A stretch of DNA of 64,000 nt, from assembly GCA_020091685.1 (NCBI GenBank), contig CM034599.1, positions 31,163,920 to 31,227,919 of the forward strand, given 5' to 3'. Position numbers and translations under genes: made by a program. Below the pieces are notes generated by a model. That model searched no databases and was not told the origin of the DNA. It worked only from the letters and a program-made list of their open reading frames with translations. Shown here in pieces: positions 24,239-33,300 of the stretch (position 1 is its first letter; every line of letters starts with the position of its first letter). The stretch comes from Lutjanus erythropterus (Eukaryota; Chordata; Actinopteri; Lutjaniformes; Lutjanidae).

Positions 24239-25929
24239 GCTGTCCAGGTCTCACTAGCTTAGTCAATCTGTCCTGGGCTGTCCAGGCCTCTGCTGTGCTA
24301 GTAGACCACACATCCACACATCAGCCCTTTATTGTTCCTTCCACTGTGGTAATGGAAACAGAGTCAATGTGGCACGGAGGGGCAGGAAGTGGTGGCCAAG
24401 GGCTGTGGGCCCGACATGGCCCCTCCATGGTTGGCATCTCTTTACTCTCACACACACACACACAGTCATTCACACATACACATTACTGCACACAACCTGT
24501 GCTTCTCTCCGTCTCTGGATTTGACACATACACATATACACCATTACATTTCGGCAAGCCGCACTGTAGTGAAAACACACACCGCCCCTGCATCCCTTCA
24601 AATGGTAGGAAATCCTGGACATGTCGAGCACATTTAGAAAAATACTTGAGGTTTTGGAGAAATTGGGATCACCTCATCTTGGAGTAACGTGATGCTGGTT
24701 ATATTAAAAAATGAAGGGGTGCCCATATGGAAGCCATTGTAGACTTTGTGCGTGCGCGTACAAATCAAAGGAGCTCCAGCCTGGCTGCTAATGAGGGTGA
24801 CCGTGACGTTTTTATGTTGTTATCCTACTGTGTGGCTTAGGTAATGGCTGTATAGGATGGGAGGTTTCATCCACACATGCACAGGGGGGTCCGGGTGGTA
24901 TTGTTACAGCCTAAACACATTTTTATGGTCTTTTTAGCCTTTGAATTGTAGTATCAGCTCTGCACATAGCAGGTAGGGTTTAGTGGCTGGTTAGCAAGCT
25001 GGATTTATTTACTTTAAATGTCTCACAGCAGCCAAAGTGACACAGGAGGACTGGTGCTCTGCTTACACTCAAACAGCAAACACCAGTAGTTCATCTGAGC
25101 AAAGAGGAATAGAAAAGAATAAAACAGAATAGAAAAGAAATACAAAAACTTTATAGTCCACATGAAAATACAATATGCAATGCATACAACAGTACATGGT
25201 CTCTGCATACATAGAACAGAATAGAAGCCCTCTGCTGCACAACCCCCCAAACTTTTCATGAAAAAAATAGTTGCATCAAATCACCATAAAGAGTCCCTTT
25301 GCTAAAATGTCCTTAACAACATTGCAGCTAGCTAGCCAAACATTAACTTTTATATTTCTTTTAGATAGTTTCACAAACTCGGATGGATTTTTTGCCACAT
25401 CCTCTGCTTGTACGTTTTTATTATGGTGGGTTAAACTGACCGTGAATTATGTGCTTTCATCATTCTTTAACAACAACATTTCCATTTTCTGTTCAGCTTC
25501 CAGGTTTTCTTCTTCTTTTCTCTTTGTGGTCCACTCTGGAGAAGCTAGCTAACAACTGATAATAATGCTGTCGAGTAGCATAAAAGAATTATGTGAGTGC
25601 AGCGTAACTATAGTAACTGAAGTGCACATGTGCTGTATTATGACAGTAACTGTCTTGAAAACCAGAGGAGTAATATGCAAGATCCTAGTGCTCAAAAATG
25701 AGAGCTGCAGTCAAAATAGCAAATTGGAGCCACAGACAATATATTAAATCGGTTCAATCCCTATTTAATATACAATCTATGGTTGGAACAAGTCATTTCC
25801 CCCGACTGGACTGGTCAGCTCATACAGGCTGCCTGCAGGCTGCGGGTCTACTGAACCTTTCTCAAGCGCACAACGTTATACTTTGACAATGACAAGCAAC
25901 AAGTCCTACACTCAAATGGATCAGCTGTT
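24237..25929. other. Intergenic, mostly unassigned
   Basis: CA-rich patches occur near 24450-24540. Positions 25080-25135 hold an AATAGAAAAGAATAAAACAG-type tandem. The rest is unrecognised and may be old repeat sequence. Confidence 0.5.
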
Positions 25930-26643
25930 CATAACTGTCAATTGCCTAAACCCATTTTCCTGAAATGCCCACTGCTCTGAAAATACACACTCTGGAGTTG
26001 GAGTTCAGTGACTACCTGCCTTACTGCCCACCAAACTCCAATAATATATAATTCAATTTAATGTTATTAACATCCGCTTCATCCTAAAAGATTATTAATG
26101 ATTTCTCACAACTCATAAACAGACACTAACTCATTCTGCAAACATGTGGCATTAATTTGAACTCTAATAAACTTGACGAAACAGGCAAATAAAAACAGCT
26201 GTTTTAGCCCTGAATGGAAAATTCAAAAGAGAACATGCTGGCTGTAGCATTGTTGTTTGAGAAGCCAGTATTTCAACTTAGCGCTTTTCTTCAATCTCTG
26301 ATGACACACCATGGTCATTTTATGATTTAGTACAGTAAATATATGTCTCATTTCAGGTGGTTTATGCGGTTGGTTTCCTAACTAGTCTTTGCCTCCCATT
26401 CAACACATGAAACCGAGAGTGGCAGCAAAACTCATGAAAAGTGCAAAAGGCTTTCCCGTTCGGGGCTACTGTAGAAGCATACCCTCTGTAGACAGCAACG
26501 GCTCACTCAAAGGAAACGGAAATACAACAGTTCTTATTTTGGGGTGATTATACACTAATAAAAACACTCTTATGAATATTATCTTCTATTTCTGCCATAT
26601 TCTGCCAATAAATCCCTGTAAATCTTACACACTGGACCTTTAA
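25930..26643 (-). mobile_element. hAT-like dispersed repeat ending CACTGGACCTTTAA
   Basis: The right end CTTACACACTGGACCTTTAA and the upstream CATATTCTGCCAATAAATCC and AGGAAACGGAAATACAACAG are characteristic of a common teleost repeat whose reversed start is TTAAAGGTCCAGTG. The left boundary is uncertain. Confidence 0.6.
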
Positions 26644-26939
26644 TTTCCATGCTTCACGGGCCTTGTAAAATCTAAACAGAACTATAAAATGTTTTTTATC
26701 CCTCTAATGCTGCAGTGTGGCTTTCATACTTTCTAATTGATCTGTGTGAACAAAGAGATGTTGGATGTTGTGGTATTAATTTGCCCGAGTGCCTTGTTGC
26801 TGTTAGTATGTGTGTGTGTGTGTGTGACAGATATAGTGCGTGCACGCCTGTGTCTGTATATTTGTGCATCTGTGTGTGTGCTTGCATGCTCCTGTGCTAT
26901 CAGTCTTGGTCAGGTCCCCGCCTGGGTGTGTTAAGGTTT
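26644..26939. other. TG/GTGTGT-rich intergenic stretch
   Basis: A (GT)9 tract at 26810-26826 and interspersed GTGTGTGC runs create chance frames. No gene is seen. Confidence 0.6.
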
Positions 26940-27120
26940 GTCTCCCTGTGTTGTTGCAGCCTGTGTAATCATGGTATTAATTATTAGCTGTTTGCTCTCC
27001 ATCATCCCCCTCCCCTGGGGCGGGCACCGTGCCTGGGCTGCCAAGGGCTGGCTTTGGGTGTCTCATCCACTATAAATCTGCACAGTTAACATCACAATCA
27101 TTGGAACAGCAGTGGAAAGC
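26940..27120. promoter_or_regulatory. Candidate conserved regulatory element
   Basis: This non-repeat stretch has TCATGGTATTAATTATTAGC, a GC-rich block (GGGGCGGGCACCGTGCC), CTATAAATC and ACAATCATTGG. TAAT and SOX-like sites next to a GC-box-like block suggest an enhancer or a minor promoter. This is inference only. Confidence 0.3.
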
Positions 27121-28054
27121 ACCAGGTTGTTGTACATGTCTTATTGCAGCATCTAAAAAGGTTAGTGCAATTTTTATTTAGATTAAAACTGAGATGAAAT
27201 GAAAAACCCTTTTAACCCTTTCAGATCACATCCCTGGTCATACTGTGCACTTACTTAACAATATATGCCCCAAAAATCATTTTTTATAGCCTTATGTCAA
27301 AATCCAATTTTGTTTTCTTGCTTTAAAACAAACCCTGCTTACATAAGGTTGAACCAACCAGTTTCAACCAATAATATCGTGACATCTACCTGTCAAACAA
27401 TTTTAATAGGGATTTGTAAGATTTTTTCTTTAGCTAGTGTGCAACAGCATTAAATGTTTGTTAGGACACAGTCACTAGGATTGAGCGATGTCTAGTAAAT
27501 TGCCATATGAAGATGTCCACAGCCACAACCTGCAGCTGTCTCTCTCAGCCAAGAAAACTCTCCAGTGTACGGAGCAGCAGATCAACCACCATAACTCTGC
27601 CAGGCGAGTGTCCGACATAGTACATCCCCATGCCAAGTTTAAAAGTGCCTTTGTGCCCTCCATAACTTAGTTTTGTTCAGCTTGAGATAACAATAGCCGG
27701 CTAGCCGTATTGAGGAAGCTAAGCTATGAAAACAACAGCAGCACAATTGAAAGAAACACACTAACAGCGGCTCACTGAAAAGACACACCGCTTTCACCAG
27801 TGTAATAAAAAATAATACACAGGACATGGAGATGTAGCCTAATGTTAGTGCAATAGCCAGCAGCTTCAGCTTCTTTTCTCCCCCTCTCCCACGTCAAAAA
27901 ACTGCCAAAAAACTCCTCTCTGAGAAGGCACACTACCACAAATACAGAAAGCTTTTAAATCATGATGCTACGATGGTAGAGGGCTCAGCGATTGATGACT
28001 GTATGGACAATGGCATGATACATTGGCCAAACTCTGCCAGCCACTTTTCATTGT
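27121..28054. other. Intergenic, unassigned
   Basis: A 60-codon frame at 27488-27670 (MSSKLPYEDVHSHNL...) has ordinary composition but no motif or partner exon. It may derive from an old element. Confidence 0.45.
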
Positions 28055-28195
28055 TCAAATTAAAGCTACTACAAGGACTTTTCATATTATGATGACTTGT
28101 CCACCGTGGAAAAAAGTGGCACCATTTCCTCTGTAATAACCACAAATACAGCGTCCAAAAAGAAATAATCTAAATAAAAATATTTCCTCCTTATG
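28055..28195 (+). repeat. Local direct repeat, copy 1
   Basis: It starts CAAATTAAAGCTACTACAAG and includes ATGATGACTTG, GGAAAAAAGTGGCACC and ATCTAAATAAAAATA. It pairs with 28475-28620. Confidence 0.85.
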
Positions 28196-28474
28196 ATATA
28201 ATGACCATTATATGTCATCAGAAATTATTAAGTTGAAATACTCGCTTCTCTGACAACAGCACTCTAGCTGTGGTGTCCTTTGAAATTTCCATTCTTGGCC
28301 AGAATGACCGTTTTAGTTTGCCCATTTCTTGTTACTTACTTCAAATTAATGCTGAATGTTTGCCGAATGAGTTAGTGTCTGTAGAGAGAGTAGTTGATGT
28401 TTATAACGGTTAAATTGAGCAATATGTTAATGGAGCCTAGCAGGCAGGAAGGCAGAAAGTCACTCAAATCCAAC

Positions 28475-28620
28475 TCAAATTAAAGCTACTACAAGGAACT
28501 TTCATATTGTGATGACTTTGGAGGCTGCTTTGGAAAAAAGCAGTACTGTTTCCTCTGCCACAACCACAAAATATAACGTCAAAAATGAAAATATCTAAAT
28601 AAAAATCTCCTCCTTCTTCC
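28475..28620 (+). repeat. Local direct repeat, copy 2
   Basis: CAAATTAAAGCTACTACAAG, GTGATGACTTTGG, GGAAAAAAGCAGTACTG and ATCTAAATAAAAATC follow the same order as 28055-28195, about 420 bp away. Divergence is roughly 15-20% by eye. Confidence 0.85.
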
Positions 28621-29245
28621 TCTTAACGCACTGCTCGTAACTTTGCCTGGGAAAATGTAAACAGTGGTTTGTTTCATTTGATTTCACAGAGAATCTGACC
28701 TGGTGTCAGGCATTAAGAAAATCTATATAAAAATATCCAGCCTTCTCACTGATGGCCTGCTGATGACGGTCATATGGAGGCATCAGTACTAAACTGATAC
28801 TGTTTCACAACCTGTTAAACATCCCCTGTAATAGTTTTAAATTCCTCTAAACAATATGTCCTGCCTGCCTATCCTGTTTCACTAGGAAATACGTCACGTT
28901 CCAGAAGCTAGATAGTCTCGAAATGCTGCTCCATGTGGACCTCACTGTGGACCAAACACTTTTTGCCTTTTTTTGTAATTGTTCTGATGAATTTGTGCAG
29001 CTACATAAAATGATGCCATGTTTTTTTTGCTGTGCTTCAAAGCCACACTTATAGCCTGAAATCATGTAGTTCAGCCAAGAAATAAACAATTTGTCCCTGT
29101 GGGCTTCGCCTAAATGGTGTGAGAAAAGATGTCTCACTTTATCCTGCTTAATGTCCTCAGGCCAGGCTGTGAATTAGTCTCAACTCTATCTGATCTCATA
29201 TGTGTCCTTTTCACGCACTGCCACCGGCATATCCCAATCACTCAC

Positions 29246-29247
<2 letters not shown>
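28621..29247. other. Intergenic, unassigned
   Basis: The 96-codon minus frame at 28847-29137 has no recognisable feature. Confidence 0.5.

Positions 29248-29279
<32 letters not shown>
29248..29279. repeat. (AC)16 microsatellite
   Basis: Thirty-two bases of AC. A (GT)11 tract in the opposite sense follows at 29421-29442, so transcripts across both could pair. Confidence 0.97.
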
Positions 29280-29281
<2 letters not shown>

Positions 29282-29420
29282 ATGTACATTTGTCTCCCTC
29301 AAATGCCACCATCGGCATCGCTCCTTCAGAGGTACTTGTGAAATGAATTGTCTGAGAGAAAGTCACAGCATCTGGCAGTGATTGTGGTGCCACAGGCAGT
29401 GTGTGTGAAACCCAGAGCGG

Positions 29421-29442
29421 GTGTGTGTGTGTGTGTGTGTGT
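29421..29442. repeat. (GT)11 microsatellite
   Basis: Pure GT, 140 bp after the (AC)16 tract. Confidence 0.97.
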
Positions 29443-30984
29443 GAGTCACATGGAGGACAGGGGCTTTTACCCCTGCTAGTCTTTAGTGTAAGGGACAGCT
29501 AACCCCGTTATTGACCACCAGGGTCTTACTTACAGTATGTGTACATGTCGTCTGAAGAAAAGTCTTCAGTTTAAGATCATGATTTACTTTGACAATATTT
29601 CTTTTTTTTTTCTTTTTTTTTTTTTTTACTATTGGTGTTTATTAAGAAATATGAAAATGTGTACAATCAGAAGCAATCCACAACATTTATAGTAATTTAC
29701 TGGATTGAAAGCAATTTAGAAAATCTTAAGATTAAACCCTATTATCCATCATTTATCTTGGCCAATTTTGCTTTAGTTGCCTTTCAGCGGTTACCACAGC
29801 CTCTGTCATGTTTCCCATTTCTTTCAAATTCAATGATAGTCATAAAGACCAGAAAAGATCATTTTAGCAAAACACATTTTACGTCAATTTACTGAATGGA
29901 AACATAGATGATCGGTATGAACAAAAATCCAATAAAGCTAAACCAGAGAGAGGGAGAGATTTCTTCTGGAACCACAGCAGACTTAATAAAAATCACTTAT
30001 GGTTTTCAGAGAAACAACAGCATTTCATTGTCCAGGAGAACAGTTTGAAGATGAGGTAACAGATTTGGACGCGCCTGTTGCTAGATTCAAAGCACAATTT
30101 TTTTTTTCATCTTTAAGAATCAGGAAAATAAAGCATTTGTACAGAGTTTGTTGCATTAATTAACATCTACCAATGTTCCCCTGTGGTTTCCAACCACTTT
30201 GAAGATTCCTTCACAATAGACTGAGAGACTTAACCATTTACGAACTGAAGGGGGAGAGAAAAAAATCTCTCTGATTGGATCACAATGCCACATGTTGGCT
30301 GATTGCAAGCGCAGGAATTGTATCGTAAAAAGCAAAAACCGCCTCATGGGAATCATGTCAGGAAAAATCCCGGGGAGGAAACGCTGCCAACTAGTCTTCA
30401 CCAATGACTGGTAAAAGGAGATTTAAAAAAAAAAAAATCCATTTTACTTTTTTTTGCTTCAAGACAGAGAGATGTTCTAATCCTCTGTTCATTGTTAGGG
30501 TTGTGTGGGACTGGCCGAGGGAAATAGCTTTTTGATGGCAATGGAGGGGAAAGGGAGCTTTGCCAAAGAGGGCTTCAGAAGTTAATGGGCCGGTTTCTAT
30601 GCTGACAGTAAAATCTTGGCTGGAGCCATCAGGAGCTTCCGAGGCGTTATCTTCTTCAGCGGTTTTGAAGATTATCTTTAAAGGGAAAACAGAAAATGAC
30701 AATGTCAAGAACAAGGGAGACGTCTAAAAGCAAAGGTTTAATCAAGACTTACACCAGATGGAATTATCACCGAGCTAAAGCTGATTTATGTTGAGGAAGC
30801 ATAATAGTTTAGAGAAATTCTTCCCAGATAACAGTTGTAGCCTTGAGATCGTCTCGGAAGCATCAGTGGTGGATTCACATTTTGATGCTCCACCAAGGGT
30901 TGCAATGGAGTGTGGGTTTTTTTTTAATGCCTGTGGGTAATGTTTGATCCAATGGATGAAATGTTGCCTGTGGTAACTGTTGGC

Positions 30985-31055
30985 CCTGCAGAACAAAGAG
31001 CCAAAAAGAAAATGAGACCCATTTTCTCAGCAAGTGCTCTTACAGACAGGTGCTT
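30985..31055 (+). repeat. Diverged local duplication, copy 1
   Basis: CTGCAGAACAAAGAGCCAAA, then ATGAGACCCATT, CTCAGC and ACAGGTGCTTACAA match 31302-31372 in order. No transposon ends are seen. Confidence 0.7.
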
Positions 31056-31301
31056 ACAAACACCGATCTTTATTTCAGCAAGGGAAGAGGAAAACAGGAG
31101 CTTCTTAAGTATTTTAAGAATAACACTGCACGCCTGAGCGCTGCCAAACCTTTACGAATGCGGAGCACTGTGGGTACTGTGAGTTTCACAGCACTTTGGA
31201 GTGGGGAAGATCCAACCGGGCAGTCCTCTGGCACAAATATTGGTAAGGTAACCTGAAGCCTTGAGGACAGGCGGGGTGACCCCGGCCTTCATGTTTCCTT
31301 C

Positions 31302-31372
31302 TGCAGAACAATGAGCCAGAAAGGAAAACAAGTCCCATTCGCTCACGCTTGCACACAGGTGCTTGCAGCTAC
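31302..31372 (+). repeat. Diverged local duplication, copy 2
   Basis: CTGCAGAACAATGAGCCAGA, AGTCCCATT, CTCACGC and ACAGGTGCTTGCAG match 30985-31055. The spacing between copies is 317 bp. Confidence 0.7.
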
Positions 31373-31607
31373 ACTACAGCAAAGATGAGAGGCAGAACAC
31401 GGAGTTATGAGACTGCTGTGGTAGGATTTTTGTCTCCTGTAAACTGACACCTCTCCCAAACACATAATTAATCACAAAAAGTTGCAGCAAACTATTAGTT
31501 AGACGATGACAGGCAGAGGGTGAGGAGTCGCAAGGAGAAGGAGGTTGCTTCTGAAATGGGGGCTCAGAATAGTGGGCGTCTGCTGCCGTGTGTACATGTA
31601 TGTGTGT

Positions 31608-32142
31608 TAGGGATTCACAATATTATCGGCACATCATAGGTAGGGGCAGAAAAAAGGCTTTAATATGAGATATCGTATCAGCTAAAAATGCTGATATTTC
31701 TGCCGAGTATGTCAGTGGTGCGGAGGTTTTGTGAAGCGTCTAAACTGATATGAAAGTTGCTATTTGCAATGATTGCTCAGTGTATGCCATGTGAGGAGGA
31801 GCCAATCACATTCCTTCAACAATAAAAATTGAAGAATAAAGAGGGAAAAAAAACATATCAGCATTAATTTTCGTATTTTGCCCGGTGAATGTGCCCTTTT
31901 TGATAACAAATGCATTGTATTTTATTTTGAAAAACACTGTATTTTATTTTGAAAAGCACTGTATTTCATGTCTGCTTCTGCCTGTGGGACATCACGATAA
32001 GAATAAGCAGAATAATGTACTAATTCCAGAAGAGATTGATAATGAAAAATATGTGCATGTATCTGTGTCAGCATCAGCCAAAATGAGTTGGAAAATATCA
32101 CTTTGTTAGATATCAACAGAAATCCAGTATTGTGCATCCCTA
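31608..32142. mobile_element. hAT-type MITE with 8-bp target duplication
   Basis: The ends TAGGGATTCACAATA and (reversed) TAGGGATGCACAATA are flanked by ATGTGTGT at 31600-31607 and 32143-32150. The element is 535 bp with no transposase frame. It includes a short tandem duplication (TATTTTATTTTGAAAA) near 31918-31955. Confidence 0.9.
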
Positions 32143-32159
32143 ATGTGTGTTTCATGGTA

Positions 32160-32350
32160 GAATATAAATAAATACATTTAATTAAGTACTGTATTTAAGT
32201 GTAATTTTGTACTTTTTACTTCACTACATTTATCCGATAGCTTTAGTTAGTAGTAACTTTACAAATTAAGATTTTTGCATAAAAAACTACTATTACTCCT
32301 AACAGCTGATGCAAGTACCTGAGAAAGAATTACTCAATTAACAGGAAATT
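32160..32350 (+). mobile_element. Dispersed repeat fragment (AAGTACTGTATTTAAGT type)
   Basis: It reads AATTAAGTACTGTATTTAAG, TTGTACTTTTTACTTCACTAC and ATAGCTTTAGTTAGTAGTAAC. It matches the layout of the copy at 46728-47180. An apparent far end of the family lies at 33115-33300. Confidence 0.6.
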
Positions 32351-32399
32351 AACTGGTAAGTAAGTATTTTAATAATTGTTTTTCATGTAAAAAAAAATA

Positions 32400-33112
32400 A
32401 TGAAGATTTCGGCCTCACAAATGTGAAGATTTGCTGCTTTTCCTTTGAATTACAGTAATTCTAATAAATATAATACTTAACTTTTTCAAATAATGTTGAG
32501 GTTTGGACTGTTGGTTGGACAAAACAAACACTATAAAGGTAAATAAGTTGAGACAACGACCTTCAGTAGATTGTTGAGTTCTGAATCAAGCTCTTAAGTA
32601 TAAACTATAAAAAAAAAGTATTGCCGGTTTCTAATCTTTAGTTGAGAAAATGCACTTTTCTTTTTTGGATTAACTTGAAACTTGGAGTTTTAGAAACTCA
32701 AAAAAACTGAGCTGTGCACATGATTTGTCATTATTTGGGTGACTGAAAATTAAAAGGTTTTAACTGAAAATAGTAAATTATTCACCATTATTCAGTTAAA
32801 TGAGTTGTTGAATATTTTTTTGAAATAGCTACAAATCTGGGGGGATATGTAAAACTTAAGGATGCAAGTTTACCTAAAGAAGAAAAGTCAATTGTTGCAA
32901 CAAAAGAGTTGTAGCTGGCTTGACTTGAGCTCAAAACTCAAAAATCTATTGCAGTAAAATTTTGAGTTTTCTCAACTTTTTTTTTTTTTTTTACAGTGTG
33001 TATGGGTAACAGCATTTCACAGTATTGTCAGACATTTTATATCCAAACAATCAATAGATGAATGGAGAAAATAATCAGCAGGTTAATCCATGATTAAAAT
33101 AATCATCAACAG
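32400..33112 (+). mobile_element. hAT-like dispersed repeat interrupted by another element
   Basis: The left part (to about 32528) has GTTTGGACTGTTGGTTGGAC. The right part (from about 33012) has CAATCAATAGATGAATGG and AATAATCATCAACAG, the usual end of this family. A different element at 32529-32998 separates the two. Confidence 0.65.
32529..32998. mobile_element. CACTRTAAA-ended MITE inserted in another repeat
   Basis: The left end is CACTATAAAGG followed by AAGTTGAG. The right end reversed is CACTGTAAAAA followed by AAGTTGAG and AAACTC. It is about 470 bp with no coding content. The host repeat continues on both sides. No clear target duplication is seen. Confidence 0.6.
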
Positions 33113-33114
33113 GG

Positions 33115-33300
33115 TTCAAAACAAGCTCCACCTCAACCAACTACAACAGCAAAATACTTGTAAAATACACTTGTACATTCACTTTTAGTACTTTAAGTAC
33201 ACTTTCCTAATTATACTTGCATACTTTTATTTGAGTAACATTTTCAGTGCAAGACTTAATTTTATAGTGTGGTATTAGTACTTTCACCTACATACTTCTG
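33115..33300 (+). mobile_element. Dispersed repeat fragment, distal end of the same family
   Basis: It has TTTATTTGAGTAACATTTTC, GTGCAAGAC and TATTAGTACTTTCACCTAC, the A/T/CACT-rich end of the ACTTAAGTACTTT-type repeat that starts at 32160. The hAT-like repeat and its insert lie between them. Confidence 0.5.

Larger units (their letters stand above)
29443..31607. other. Repeat-poor intergenic block with a diverged local duplication
   Basis: Apart from poly(T) near 29600-29628 this is one of the longest stretches free of recognised transposons. It holds the 30985/31302 duplication and a 107-codon minus frame (30391-30714) preceded by an acceptor-like TTTAAAG. It could be a regulatory landing site. 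Confidence 0.45.

Noticed and set aside
27488-27670. 60-codon plus frame with a well-placed ATG
   Set aside because: Too short, with no recognised motif, and next to unassigned repeat-like text.
30391-30714. 107-codon minus frame with an acceptor-like TTTAAAG and protein-like text (IIFKTAEEDNASEAPDG)
   Set aside because: No partner exon, donor or family was recognised; it ends in a Phe/Lys run over a poly(T)/poly(A) tract. Not excluded as a lone exon.
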